Below are positions 51,031 to 64,000 of a stretch of DNA of 64,000 nt, piece after piece. The notes under the pieces were generated by a model, which did not search any database, had not been told where the DNA came from, and worked only from the letters and a program-made list of their open reading frames with translations. The stretch spans positions 9,470,866 through 9,534,865 of the forward strand of contig OZ024892.1 in NCBI GenBank assembly GCA_964017195.1, given 5' to 3'. Source of the DNA: Siderastrea radians (Eukaryota; Cnidaria; Anthozoa; Scleractinia; Rhizangiidae). Position numbers and translations under genes: made by a program. Each line of letters starts with the position of its first letter. Positions within the stretch are counted from its first letter, which is position 1.

Positions 51031-54000
51031 TAAGCACAAATATGCGTATGTCTGTTCAGTGTCCACTTTTGTTTAATAAGCAGAAGTTTCCGTATGTCTG
51101 TTTGAGTGGTCACTTTTGTTTAATAAGCACAAATGTCTATATGTCTGTTTGAGTGGTTACTTTTGTTTAATAAGCACAAGTGTCCGTATGTCTTTTTCAG
51201 TGGTCACTTTTGCTTAATAAGCACAAGAGTCCGTATGTCTGTTTCAGTAGTCACTTTTGTTTAATAAGCACAAGTGTCCGTAGGTCTTTTTCAGTGGTCA
51301 CTTTTGTTTAATAAGCACAAGTGTCCGTATGTCTGTTTCAGTAGTCACTTTTGTTTAATATGCACAAGTGTCCGTATGTCTTTTTCAGTGGTCACTTTTG
51401 TTTAATAAGCACAAGCGTCTATGTCTTTTTCAGTGGTCACTTCTGTTTAATAAGCACAAGTGTCCGTATGTCTTTTTCAGTGGTCACTTTTGTTTAGTAA
51501 GCACAAGAGTCCGTATGTCTTTCTGAGAGGTCACTTTTGTTTAATAAGCACAAGTGTCCGTATGTCTTTTTCAGTGGTCACTTTTGTTTAATAAGCACAA
51601 GAGTCCGTACGTCTGTTTGAGTGGTCACTTTTGTTTAAGAAGCACAAGTGTCCGTATGTCTTTTTCAGTGGTCACTTTTGTTTAATAAGCACAAATATGC
51701 GTATGTCTGTTCAGTGTCCACTTTTGTTTAATAAGCACAAGTTTCCGTATGTCTGTTTGAGTGGTCACTTTTGTTTAATAAGCACAAATGTCCATATGTC
51801 TGTTTGAGTGGTCACTTTTGTTTAATAAGCACAAGTGTCCGTATGTCTTTTTCAGTGGTCACTTTTGTTTAATAAGCACAAGTGTCCGTATGTCTGTTTC
51901 AGTAGTCACTTTTGTTTAATAAGCACAAGTGTCCGTAGGTCTTTTTCAGTGGTCACTTTTGTTTAATAAGCACAAGAGTCCGTATGTCTGTTTCAGTAGT
52001 CACTTTTGTTTAATATGCACAAGTGTCCGTATGTCTTTTTCAGTGGTCACTTTTGTTCAATAAGCACAAGTGTCTATGTCTTTTTCAGTGGTCACTTTTG
52101 TTTAATAAGCACAAGTGTCCGTATGTCTTTTTCAGTGGTCACTTTTGTTTAATAAGCACAAGAGTCCGTATGTCTTTTTGAGTGGTCACTTTTGTTTAAT
52201 AAGCACAAGTGTCCGTATGTCTTTTTCAGTGGTCACTTTTGTTTAATAAGCACAAGTGTCCGTATGTCTTTTACAGTGGTCACTTTTGTTTAATAAGCAC
52301 AAGTGTCCGTCTGTCTTTTTCAGTGGTCACTTTTGTTTAATAAGCACAAGTGTCCGTATGTCTTTTTCAGTGGTCACTTTTGTTTAATAAGCACAAGAGT
52401 CCGTATGTCTGTTTGAGTGGTCACTTTTGTTTAATAAGCACAAGTGTCCGTATGTCTGTTTGAGTGGTCACTTTTGTTTAATAAGCAGAAGTGTCCGTAT
52501 GTCTTTCTCAGTGGTCACTTTTGTTTAATAAGCACAAGTGTCCGTATGTCTTTTTCAGTAGTCACTTTTGTTTAATAAGCACAAATATGCGTATGTCTGT
52601 TCAGTGTCAAATTTTGTTTAATAAGCACAAGTGTCCGTATGTCTGTTTGAGTGGTCACTTTTGTTTAATAAGCACAAGTGTCCGTATGTCTTTTTCAGTG
52701 GTCACTTTTGTTTAAGAAGCACAAGTGTCCGTATGTCTTTTTCAGTGTCCACTTTTGTTTAATAAGCACAAGTGTCCATATGTCTTTTTCAGTGGTCACT
52801 TTTGTTTAATAAGCACAAATATGCGTACGTCTGTTCAGTGTCCACTTTTGTTTAATAAGCACAAGTGTCCGTATGTCTTTTTCAGTGGTCACTTTTGTTT
52901 AATAAGCACAAATGTGCGTATGTCTGTTCAGTGTCCACTTTTGTTTAATAAGCACAAGTGTCCGTATGTCTGTTTGAGTGGTCACTTTTGTTTAATAAGC
53001 ACAAGTGTCCGTATGTCTTTTTCAGTGGTCACTTTTGTTTAATAAGCACAAGAGTCCGTATGTCTGTTTGAGTGGTCACTTTTGTTTAAAAAGCACAAGT
53101 GTCCGTATGTCTTTTTCAGTGGTCACTTTTGTTTAATAAGCACAAATATGCGTATGTCTGTTCAGTGTCCACTTTTGTTTAATAAGCACAAGTTTCCGTA
53201 TGTCTGTTTGAGTGGTCACTTTTGTTTAATAAGCACAAATGTCTATATGTCTGTTTGAGTGGTCACTTTTGTTTAATAAGCACAAGTGTCCGTATGTCTT
53301 TTTCAGTGGTCACTTTTGTTTAATAAGCACAAGAGTCCGTATGTCTGTTTCAGTAGTCACTTTTGTTTAATAAGCACAAGTGTCCGTAGGTCTTTTTCAG
53401 TGGTCACTTTTGTTTAATAAGCACAAGAGTCCGTATGTCTGTTTCAGTAGTCACTTTTGTTTAATATGCACAAGTGTCCGTATGTCTTTTTCAGTGGTCA
53501 CTTTTGTTCAATAAGCACAAGTGTCTATGTCTTTTTCAGTGGTCACTTTTGTTTAATAAGCACAAGTGTCCGTATGTCTTTTTCAGTGGTCACTTTTGTT
53601 TAATAAGCACAAGAGTCCGTATGTCTTTTTGAGTGGTCACTTTTGTTTAATAAGCACAAGTGTCCGTATGTCTTTTTCAGTGGTCACTTTTGTTTAATAA
53701 GCACAAGTGTCCGTATGTCTTTTACAGTGGTCACTTTTGTTTAATAAGCACAAGTGTCCGTCTGTCTTTTTCAGTGGTCACTTTTGTTTAATAAGCACAA
53801 GTGTCCGTATGTCTTTTTCAGTGGTCACTTTTCTTTAAAAAGCACAAGAGTCCGTATGTCTGTTTGAGTGGTCACTTTTGTTTAATAAGCACAAGTGTCC
53901 GTATGTCTGTTTGAGTGGTCACTTTTGTTTAATAAGCAGAAGTGTCCGTATGTCTTTTTCAGTAGTCACTTTTGTTTAATAAGCACAAATATGCGTATCT

Positions 54001-57000
54001 CTGTTCAGTGTCCACTTTTGTTTAATAAGCACAAGTGTCCGTATGTCTGTTTGAGTGGTCACTTTTGTTTAATAAGCACAAGTGTCCGTATGTCTTTTTC
54101 AGTGGTCACTTTTGTTTAAGAAGCACAAGTGTCCGTATGTCTTTTTCAGTGTCCACTTTTGTTTAATAAGCACAAGTGTCCGTATGTCTTTTTCAGTGGT
54201 CACTTTTGTTTAATAAGCACAAATGTGCGTATGTCTGTTCAGTGTCCACTTTTGTTTAATAAGCACAAGTGTCCGTATGTCTTTTTCAGTGGTCACTTTT
54301 GTTTAATAAGCACAAGAGTCCGTTGTCTGTTTGAGTGGTCACTTTTGTTTAAAAAGCACAAGTGTCCGTATGTCTTTTTCAGTGGTCACTTTTGTTTAAT
54401 AAGCACAAATATGCGTATGTCTGTTCAGTGTCCACTTTTGTTTAATAAGCACAAGTTTCCGTATGTCTGTTTGAGTGGTCACTTTTGTTTAATAAGCACA
54501 AATGTCCATATGTCTGTTTGAGTGGTCACTTTTGTTTAATAAGCACAAGTGTCCGTATGTCTTTTTCAGTGGTCACTTTTGTTTAATAAGCACAAGTGTC
54601 CGTATGTCTGTTTCAGTAGTCACTTTTGTTTAATATGCACAAGTGTCCGTATGTGTTTTTCAGTGGTCACTTTTGTTCAATAAGCACAAGTGTCTATGTC
54701 TTTTTCAGTGGTCACTTTTGTTTAATAAGCACAAGAGTCCGTATGTCTTTTTCAGTGGTCACTTTTGTTTAATAAGCACAAGAGTCCGTATGTCTGTTTG
54801 AGTGGTCACTTTTGTTTAATAAGCACAAGTGTCCGTATGTCTGTTTGAGTGGTCACTTTTGTTTAATAAGCACAAGTGTCCGTATGTCTTTTTCAGTGGT
54901 CACTTTTGTTTAAGAAGCACAAGTGTCCGTATGTCTTTTTCAGTGTCCACTTTTGTTTAATAAGCACAAGTGTCCATATGTCTTTTTCAGTGGTCACTTT
55001 TGTTTAATAAGCACAAATATGCGTACGTCTGTTCAGTGTCCACTTTTGTTTAATAAGCACAAGTGTCCGTGTGTCTTTTTCAGTGGTCACTTTTGTTTAA
55101 TAAGCACAAATGTGCGTATGTCTGTTCAGTGTCCACTTTTGTTTAATAAGCACAAGTGTCCGTATGTCTGTTTGAGTGGTCACTTTTGTTTAATAAGCAC
55201 AAGTGTCCGTATGTCTTTTTCAGTGGTCACTTTTGTTTAATAAGCACAAGAGTCCGTATGTCTGTTTGAGTGGTCACTTTTGTTTAAAAAGCACAAGTGT
55301 CCCTATGTCTTTTTCAGTGGTCACTTTTGTTTAATAAGCACAAATATGCGTATGTCTGTTCAGTGTCCACTTTTGTTTAATAAGCAGAAGTTTCCGTATG
55401 TCTGTTTGAGTGGTCACTTTTGTTTAATAAGCACAAATGTCTATATGTCTGTTTGAGTGGTCACTTTTGTTTAATAAGCACAAGTGTCCGTATGTCTTTT
55501 TCAGTGGTCACTTTTGTTTAATAAGCACAAGAGTCCGTATGTCTGTTTCAGTAGTCACTTTTCTTTAATAAGCACAAGTGTCCGTAGGTCTTTTTCAGTG
55601 GTCACTTTTGTTTAATAAGCACAAGTGTCCGTATGTCTGTTTCAGTAGTCACTTTTGTTTAATATGCACAAGTGTCCGTATGTCTTTTTCAGTGGTCACT
55701 TTTGTTTAATAAGCACAAGTGTCTATGTCTTTTTCAGTGGTCACTTCTGTTTAATAAGCACAAGTGTCCGTATGTCTTTTTCAGTGGTCACTTTTGTTTA
55801 GTAAGCACAAGAGTCCGTATGTCTTTTTGAGAGGTCACTTTTGTTTAATAAGCACAAGTGTCCGTATGTCTTTTTCAGTGGTCACTTTTGTTTAATAAGC
55901 ACAAGAGTCCGTATGTCTGTTTGAGTGGTCACTTTTGTTTAAAAAGCACAAGTGTCCGTATGTCTTTTTCAGTGGTCACTTTTGTTTAATAAGCACAAAT
56001 ATGCGTATGTCTGTTCAGTGTCCACTTTTGTTTAATAAGCACAAGTTTCCGTATGTCTGTTTGAGTGGTCACTTTTGTTTAATAAGCACAAATGTCCATA
56101 TGTCTGTTTGAGTGGTCACTTTTGTTTAATAAGCACAATTGTCCGTATGTCTTTTTCAGTGGTCACTTTTGTTTAATAAGCACAAGTGTCCGTATGACTG
56201 TTTCAGTAGTCACTTTTGTTTAATAAGCACAAGTGTCCGTAGGTCTTTTTCAGTGGTCACTTTTGTTTAATAAGCACAAGAGTCCGTATGTCTGTTTCAG
56301 TAGTCACTTTTGTTTAATATGCACAAGTGTCCGTATGTCTTTTTCAGTGGTCACTTTTGTTCAATAAGCACAAGTGTCTATGTCTTTTTCAGTGGTCACT
56401 TTTGTTTAATAAGCACAAGTGTCCGTATGTCTTTTTCAGTGGTCACTTTTGTTTAATAAGCACAAGAGTCCGTATGTCTTTTTGAGTGGTCACTTTTGTT
56501 TAATAAGCACAAGTGTCCGTATGTCTTTTTCAGTGGTCACTTTTGTTTAATAAGCACAAGTGTCCGTATGTCTTTTACAGTGGTCACTTTTGTTTAATAA
56601 GCACAAGTGTCCGTCTGTCTTTTTCAGTGGTCACTTTTGTTTAATAAGCACAAGTGTCCGTATGTCTTTTTCAGTGGTCACTTTTGTTTAATAAGCACAA
56701 GAGTCCGTATGTCTGTTTGAGTGGTCACTTTTGTTTAATAAGCACAAGTGTCCGTATGTCTGTTTGAGTGGTCACTTTTGTTTAATAAGCAGAAGTGTCC
56801 GTATGTCTTTCTCAGTGGTCACTTTTGTTTAATAAGCACAAGTGTCCGTATGTCTTTTTCAGTAGTCACTTTTGTTTAATAAGCACAAATATGCGTATGT
56901 CTGTTCAGTGTCAAATTTTGTTTAATAAGCACAAGTGTCCGTATGTCTGTTTGAGTGGTCACTTTTGTTTAATAAGCACAAGTGTCCGTATGTCTTTTTC

Positions 57001-60000
57001 AGTGGTCACTTTTGTTTAAGAAGCACAAGTGTCCGTATGTCTTTTTCAGTGTCCACTTTTGTTTAATAAGCACAAGTGTCCATATGTCTTTTTCAGTGGT
57101 CACTTTTGTTTAATAAGCACAAATATGCGTACGTCTGTTCAGTGTCCACTTTTGTTTAATAAGCACAAGTGTCCGTATGTCTTTTTCAGTGGTCACTTTT
57201 GTTTAATAAGGACAAATTTGCGTATGTCTGTTCAGTGTCCACTTTTGTTTAATAAGCACAAGTGTCCGTATGTCTGTTTGAGTGGTCACTTTTGTTTAAT
57301 AAGCACAAGTGTCCGTATGTCTTTTTCAGTGGTCACTTTTGTTTAATAAGCACAAGAGTCCGTATGTCTGTTTGAGTGGTCACTTTTGTTTAAAAAGCAC
57401 AAGTGTCCGTATGTCTTTTTCAGTGGTCACTTTTGTTTAATAAGCACAAATATGCGTATGTCTGTTCAGTGTCCACTTTTGTTTAATAAGCACAAGTTTC
57501 CGTATGTCTGTTTGAGTGGTCACTTTTGTTTAATAAGCACAAATGTCTATATGTCTGTTTGAGTGGTCACTTTTGTTTAATAAGCACAAGTGTCCGTATG
57601 TCTTTTTCAGTGGTCACTTTTGTTTAATAAGCACAAGAGTCCGTATGTCTGTTTCAGTAGTCACTTTTGTTTAATAAGCACAAGTGTCCGTAGGTCTTTT
57701 TCAGTGGTCACTTTTGTTTAATAAGCACAAGAGTCCGTATGTCTGTTTCAGTAGTCACTTTTGTTTAATATGCACAAGTGTCCGTATGTCTTTTTCAGTG
57801 GTCACTTTTGTTCAATAAGCACAAGTGTCTATGTCTTTTTCAGTGGTCACTTTTGTTTAATAAGCACAAGTGTCCGTATGTCTTTTTCAGTGGTCACTTT
57901 TGTTTAATAAGCACAAGAGTCCGTATGTCTTTTTGAGTGGTCACTTTTGTTTAATAAGCACAAGTGTCCGTATGTCTTTTTCAGTGGTCACTTTTGTTTA
58001 ATAAGCACAAGTGTCCGTATGTCTTTTACAGTGGTCACTTTTGTTTAATAAGCACAAGTGTCCGTCTGTCTTTTTCAGTGGTCACTTTTGTTTAATAAGC
58101 ACAAGTGTCCGTATGTCTTTTTCAGTGGTCACTTTTGTTTAAAAAGCACAAGAGTCCGTATGTCTGTTTGAGTGGTCACTTTTGTTTAATAAGCACAAGT
58201 GTCCGTATGTCTGTTTGAGTGGTCACTTTTGTTTAATAAGCAGAAGTGTCCGTATGTCTTTTTCAGTAGTCACTTTTGTTTAATAAGCACAAATATGCGT
58301 ATCTCTGTTCAGTGTCCACTTTTGTTTAATAAGCACAAGTGTCCGTATGTCTGTTTGAGTGGTCACTTTTGTTTAATAAGCACAAGTGTCCGTATGTCTT
58401 TTTCAGTGGTCACTTTTGTTTAAGAAGCACAAGTGTCCGTATGTCTTTTTCAGTGTCCACTTTTGTTTAATAAGCACAAGTGTCCGTATGTCTTTTTCAG
58501 TGGTCACTTTTGTTTAATAAGCACAAATGTGCGTATGTCTGTTCAGTGTCCACTTTTGTTTAATAAGCACAAGTGTCCGTATGTCTTTTTCAGTGGTCAC
58601 TTTTGTTTAATAAGCACAAGAGTCCGTTGTCTGTTTGAGTGGTCACTTTTGTTTAAAAAGCACAAGTGTCCGTATGTCTTTTTCAGTGGTCACTTTTGTT
58701 TAATAAGCACAAATATGCGTATGTCTGTTCAGTGTCCACTTTTGTTTAATAAGCACAAGTTTCCGTATGTCTGTTTGAGTGGTCACTTTTGTTTAATAAG
58801 CACAAATGTCCATATGTCTGTTTGAGTGGTCACTTTTGTTTAATAAGCACAAGTGTCCGTATGTCTTTTTCAGTGGTCACTTTTGTTTAATAAGCACAAG
58901 TGTCCGTATGTCTGTTTCAGTAGTCACTTTTGTTTAATATGCACAAGTGTCCGTATGTCTTTTTCAGTGGTCACTTTTGTTCAATAAGCACAAGTGTCTA
59001 TGTCTTTTTCAGTGGTCACTTTTGTTTAATAAGCACAAGAGTCCGTATGTCTTTTTCAGTGGTCACTTTTGTTTAATAAGCACAAGAGTCCGTATGTCTG
59101 TTTGAGTGGTCACTTTTGTTTAATAAGCACAAGTGTCCGTATGCCTTTTTCAGTGGTCACTTTTGTTTAATAAGCACAAGTGTCCGTATGTCTTTTACAG
59201 TGGTCACTTTTGTTTAATAAGCACAAGTGTCCGTCTGTCTTTTTCAGTGGTCACTTTTGTTTAATAAGCACAAGTGTCCGTATGTCTTTTTCAGTGGTCA
59301 CTTTTGTTTAATAAGCACAAGAGTCCGTATGTCTGTTTGAGTGGTCACTTTTGTTTAATAAGCACAAGTGTCCGTATGTCTGTTTGAGTGGTCACTTTTG
59401 TTTAATAAGCACAAGTGTCCGTATGTCTTTTTCAGTAGTCACTTTTGTTTAATAAGCACAAATATGCGTATGTCTGTTCAGTGTCCACTTTTGTTTAATA
59501 AGCACAAGTGTCCGTATGTCTGTTTGAGTGGTCACTTTTGTTTAATAAGCACAAGTGTCCGTATGTCTTTTTCAGTGGTCACTTTTGTTTAAGAAGCACA
59601 AGTGTCCGTATGTCTTTTTCAGTGTCCACTTTTGTTTAATAACCACAAGTGTCCGTATGTCTTTTTCAGTAGTCACTTTTGTTTAATAAGCACAAATGTG
59701 CGTATGTCTGTTCAGTGTCCACTTTTGTTTAATAAGCACAAGTGTCCGTATGTCTGTTTGAGTGGTCACTTTTGTTTAATAAGCACAAGTGTCCGTATGT
59801 CTTTTTCAGTGGTCACTTTTGTTTAATAAGCACAAGTGTCCGTATGTCTTTTTCAGTGGTCACTTTTGTTTAATAAGCACAAGTGTCCGTATGTCTTTTT
59901 CATTGGTCACTTTTGTTTAATAAGCACAAGTGTCCGTATGTCTTTTTCAGTGGTCACTTTTGTTTAATAAGTACAAGTGTCCGTATGTCTTTTTCATTGG

Positions 60001-61630
60001 TCACTTTTGTTTAATAAGCACAAGTGTCCGTATGTCTTTTTCAGTGGTCACTTTTGTTCAATAAGCACAAGTGTCTATGTCTTTTTCAGTGGTCACTTTT
60101 GTTTAATAAGCACAAGTGTCCGTATGTCTCTTTCAGTGCTCACTTTTGTTTAATAAGCAGAAGAGTCCGTATGTCTGTTTGAGTGGTCACTTTTGTTTAA
60201 TAAGCACAAGTGTCCGTATGTCTTTTTCAGTGGTCACTTTTGTTTAATAAGCACAAGTGTCCGTATGTCTTTTTCAGTGGTCACTTTTGTTTAATAAGCA
60301 CAAGTGTCCGTCTGTCTTTTTCAGTGGTCACTTTTGTTTAATAAGCACAAGTGTCCGTATGTCTTTTTCAGTGGTCACTTTTGTTTAATAAGCACAAGAG
60401 TCCGTATGTCTGTTTGAGTGGTCACTTTTGTTTAATAAGCACAAGTGTCCGTATGTCTGTTTGAGTGGTCACTTTTGTTTAATAAGCAGAAGTGTCCGTA
60501 TGTCTTTCTCAGTGGTCACTTTTGTTTAATAAGCACAAGTGTCCGTATGTCTTTTTCAGTAGTCACTTTTGTTTAATAAGCACAAATATGCGTATGTCTG
60601 TTCAGTGTCAAATTTTGTTTAATAAGCACAAGTGTCCGTATGTCTGTTTGAGTGGTCACTTTTGTTTAATAAGCACAAGTGTCCGTATGTCTTTTTCAGT
60701 GGTCACTTTTGTTTAAGAAGCACAAGTGTCCGTATGTCTTTTTCAGTGTCCACTTTTGTTTAATAAGCACAAGTGTCCATATGTCTTTTTCAGTGGTCAC
60801 TTTTGTTTAATAAGCACAAATATGCGTACGTCTGTTCAGTGTCCACTTTTGTTTAATAAGCACAAGTGTCCGTATGTCTTTTTCAGTGGTCACTTTTGTT
60901 TAATAAGCACAAATGTGCGTATGTCTGTTCAGTGTCCAGTTTTGTTTAATAAGCACAAGTGTCCGTATGTCTGTTTGAGTGGTCACTTTTGTTTAATAAG
61001 CACAAGTGTCCGTATGTCTTTTTCAGTGGTCACTTTTGTTTAATAAGCACAAGAGTCCGTATGTCTGTTTGAGTGGTCACTTTTGTTTAAAAAGCACAAG
61101 TGTCCGTATGTCTTTTTCAGTGGTCACTTTTGTTTAATAAGCACAAATATGCGTATGTCTGTTCAGTGTCCACTTTTTTTTAATAAGCACAAGTTTCCGT
61201 ATGTCTGTTTGAGTGGTCACTTTTGTTTAATAAGCACAAATGTCTACATGTCTGTTTGAGTGGTCACTTTTGTTTAATAAGCACAAGTGTCCGTATGTCT
61301 TTTTCAGTGGTCACTTTTGTTTAATAAGCACAAGAGTCCGTATGTCTGTTTCAGTAGTCACTTTTGTTTAATAAGCACAAGTGTCCGTAGGTCTTTTTCA
61401 GTGGTCACTTTTGTTTAATAAGCACAAGAGTCCGTATGTCTGTTTCAGTAGTCACTTTTGTTTAATATGCACAAGTGTCCGTATGTCTTTTTCAGTGGTC
61501 ACTTTTGTTCAATAAGCACAAGTGTCTATGTCTTTTTCAGTGGTCACTTTTGTTTAATAAGCACAAGTGTCCGTATGTCTTTTTCAGTGGTCACTTTTGT
61601 TTAATAAGCACAAGAGTCCGTATGTCTTTT
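51031..61630 (+). repeat. 47-bp satellite with 4.3-kb higher-order repeats, segment 6
   Basis: About 225 units. Variant order is duplicated on a large scale: 51031 to about 54840 matches 55335 to about 59140 at an offset of exactly 4304 bp, and 56361-57928 matches 60058-61625 at an offset of 3697 bp. Individual variants (for example the short gtgtctatgtc unit) recur at these offsets, showing recent block duplication. Confidence 0.95.
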
Positions 61631-63129
61631 CAGAAGTACCCAACGAGAAAATTTTCAAAATCGACTTGTCATTGCTCGAAACGATTAATAATCATCTAAT
61701 AACAGGTTGACGGTTAATTATTAACATTCGTGGGAAAAAAATATCCGCTCTTCACAGCCAGCTAGCAGAAGATAGGTAAATGAAGTTGCCAGCCAGGAAC
61801 CGGTTTGAGGTAGCTTTTTCCCAGCCAGCACCATTTATGAAAGGCTGGTTTTCCCAGGAATTTTTTCCCTATTATTTTTTGCCAGCCAGCAAGATAGATA
61901 AACACCTAAGCTAATAACATTAAACATGAATTTTAATTTTAATTTAATTTATTTATTAAATTAAAATTGCTTACAATTAATTAATTAACTTATCGATCGA
62001 TAAGTTAATTAATTAATTAATAATTAATAAAAAGTTGATATTCTTTAAATAAAATTCAAACTTTACTAACCTCGTGAAGTAGACACAACAACCATCAGTG
62101 AAGGGCAGTACCATAGAGTTGAAACACTTCTCTATCCAAGCAAGTATACAACTAGCAGTAATATTCCAGCTTTACGTTTGTTATAAAATGTCGCTGAATG
62201 TATCTTTATTATACAGAGTCCATGCCCAATAAGATGCAAGAACTCAGTGCCTGATTCAGCTTTTAATGGAAATAAAATAAAGGCTGGGAATGACCCTATG
62301 TATACTTTACATTTCAAAATGTTCTAAGCATCTGTATCCAATAAAACATAACGGCAACTTAATGTCAGCCCTGAGATCATTTCACGTATTGGTTGGCACT
62401 TAAAGAAATTGTACCATTGCCTCAGAGACTATAATCCTAAACATCATAAGCTTTCCACGCAGATGCTCTTAAGGAAAGTGCGTAACGAGCGCAAAATGTA
62501 TCTGCGTTGAACCCTAAAACATACTATCACAAGCATAAATAGACCACATGAAAAATTGGCTTCCATCGCCTTCTATAATAGAGGCATTTTGTTTAAAAAA
62601 ATTGTAACGCTTGAAATTCCATACAGGATCAAATACTATTGTGAGGTTTGGAGCTTCTGTTCTTAAAGGAGCTACAAAAAGGATTATACTGAAAAAGACA
62701 ACTTGGGTCTACCTAGTCTCCTTTTTTGTTACTGATAGTAAAATAATGTTGTTGCAAACTCTCATTAGATTTGAATAATTACTGACTCACAAAAATCCTA
62801 TTGTTCTCTCTCTGCAATATATCGAATATTGCAGCCATGAACCAAAACATCAGTGTGAGAGCGACTGAAATCGTAGATGAGATGCAGAGAGAGGAAAATA
62901 GGGTTTTAGGAGGGTCAATAATTATAATAGATAATTACTACGGTTCGTTCGTTAATTACGGTCAGTTCGGTAAAGATATGCAAATGAAATGCCAACACAG
63001 CACAGTCTTTTCTTGATGTAGAACCGTTTAATTGACAAGACCGCATTGTCAGCAAAATTGAAGTAGGACTGCAATGTCTGGATAACACATAGGATGCAGC
63101 TGAGAATGGTCTTTAGGTTTATTTTGTTA
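61631..63129. other. AT-rich non-coding DNA
   Basis: Contains repeated 'gccagccag' words (61758-61890), an AT palindrome cluster (61929-62018) and otherwise unique sequence with no supported gene. Confidence 0.45.
61975..62018. repeat. Perfect 44-bp AT-rich palindrome
   Basis: aattaattaattaact on the left is the exact inverse of agttaattaattaatt on the right, around a central tatcgatcgata. A second, imperfect AT palindrome lies at 61929-61968. Both could extrude as cruciforms. Confidence 0.85.
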
Positions 63130-64000
63130 ATCCAGTCCGCAGAGCATTGACAGGACCGCAATGGCTTAGAAGGTACAACCGTTTCTTGTAATCATGTGAT
63201 GTGGCAGGAAGGCACCTTTCAGTTTAGATAGAAAGTAACGAAGGCACAGTCTTTTATTGATGTTTAAACTTGTAATCGATTTCATATTTCCAGCAGTCAA
63301 ATGCCGCACAGCTACAGTTGTTCAGTACAATTCGAATGTCTTTTGCATGGCACAGCTCTAATCATATGAAAGGAAGGCCAAGGAAGCGATGTTCAAAATT
63401 GCTTCATAGCTCACTTGGTACAGCATTGACAATGACGGAATGCCAACATGCCACGGTTACAACGTTCAATTTTGCTTCATTGTTCAGTCGGAGAGCATTG
63501 ATAGGTCAACAGTGTCAACTGAGATGCCTGGCGGGTTCAGTTGTGCTTCATAGCTCACTTGGTAAACACTGACAGGACCAGAGTCTATAGAGACCATGCT
63601 TGCGTTATCTATGCTTTGCTTGATAGTTCAGTTAGACATTTGCAGGAATGTGATTTTATGATGATTAAGAAATGACTTCATAACTGCCTTATATCTCTCT
63701 TGGTAGAGCATTAACAATAGAACAGAATGCCAAGATGCCACGGTGACAAGGTTCAAACATGCTTCATAGGTCGGTTGGAAGAGCAATGATAGGACAGCAC
63801 TGTCGAGATGCTTTGCCGGTTCAGATATGCTTCAAAGCTCAGTTGGTAGAACACTTACAGAACCAGTGTCTGGATACCAGGCTGACGTGGTCATGCTTTA
63901 CTTGATAGTTCAGTGAGAAGAGCATTGTTTTCCAGGGATACGATACCATGATGCCAAGAGAATGATGTTCAGAATTGCTTCATAGCTCAGTTGCTAGAGT
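63130..64000 (+). repeat. Tandem array of degenerate tRNA-like modules
   Basis: The motif ttcatagctcagttggtaga (variants) recurs near 63401, 63476, 63546, 63615, 63687, 63761, 63829, 63899 and 63980, a spacing of about 68-81 nt, i.e. tRNA length. It matches the D-arm/A-box of many tRNAs (tagctcagttggtagagc). A B-box-like 'ggttcaaa/ggttcag' precedes several modules. The modules continue past the window end. They are too diverged to be working tRNA genes by eye. Confidence 0.6.

Noticed and set aside
46884..61630. Regularly spaced repeats as a CRISPR array
   Set aside because: There are no unique spacers between repeats, no cas genes, and the context is a eukaryotic genome; this is a satellite.
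46940..61699. Many near-identical 60-130 residue open frames rich in Phe, Ser and Cys
   Set aside because: They follow from the 47-bp satellite, which lacks stops in register over several units; they repeat with the satellite and have no start or promoter logic.

Overview
The window looks like an anthozoan (coral or sea-anemone type) nuclear contig. It is AT-rich non-coding DNA packed with minisatellites and fold-back elements. It carries an animal-type Ty3/Gypsy retrotransposon and a Polinton/adintovirus-like integrated virus. The organism call is an inference from element types and texture; no host protein-coding gene could be recognised.

Layout. 1-15.15 kb: host intergenic DNA with a hAT-like MITE nested in a fold-back, a duplicated block of about 2-3 kb (2.4-4.4 and 7.0-10.15 kb) around an 85-bp minisatellite (5.24-6.99 kb), and three diverged copies of a repeat at 11-14 kb. 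15.16-61.63 kb: one large array of a 47-bp satellite, split by insertions. These are a fold-back element (15.84-17.11 kb), a G-rich tract (17.18-17.46 kb), a complete Ty3/Gypsy element (18772-24318, LTRs identical by eye, 5-bp target duplication), a 22-kb Polinton/adintovirus-like element (24866-46883) and a second fold-back insertion (50.31-51.03 kb). 61.63-64 kb: AT-rich unique DNA, then a tandem array of degenerate tRNA-like modules of about 72 nt.

The 22-kb element has inverted terminal repeats of about 360-385 bp beginning AG, and sits in the satellite between copies of the 6-bp sequence taagca, the Polinton hallmark. It encodes a DDE integrase with a C-terminal chromodomain-like segment, a double-jelly-roll major capsid protein, an adenain-like cysteine protease, an A32/FtsK-type packaging ATPase, a large two-unit virion protein, and several small basic proteins studded with Q-x-G-G motifs that fit the protease's expected cleavage consensus. 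The rightward genes form a compact morphogenesis block with TATA boxes; a second, leftward set lies at the left end. No complete B-family DNA polymerase is present. Integrase, protease and ATPase are intact, but many other genes carry frame breaks (often at homopolymers) or in-frame stops, and one gene is split by a 2.3-kb DNA transposon. The copy therefore looks partly decayed; some breaks could be programmed frameshifts or long-read assembly errors.

The Gypsy element has one 1512-codon gag-pol frame. Directly after the 5' LTR is a 12-nt sequence perfectly complementary to a site inside the LTR, which suggests Tf1-like self-priming rather than tRNA priming.
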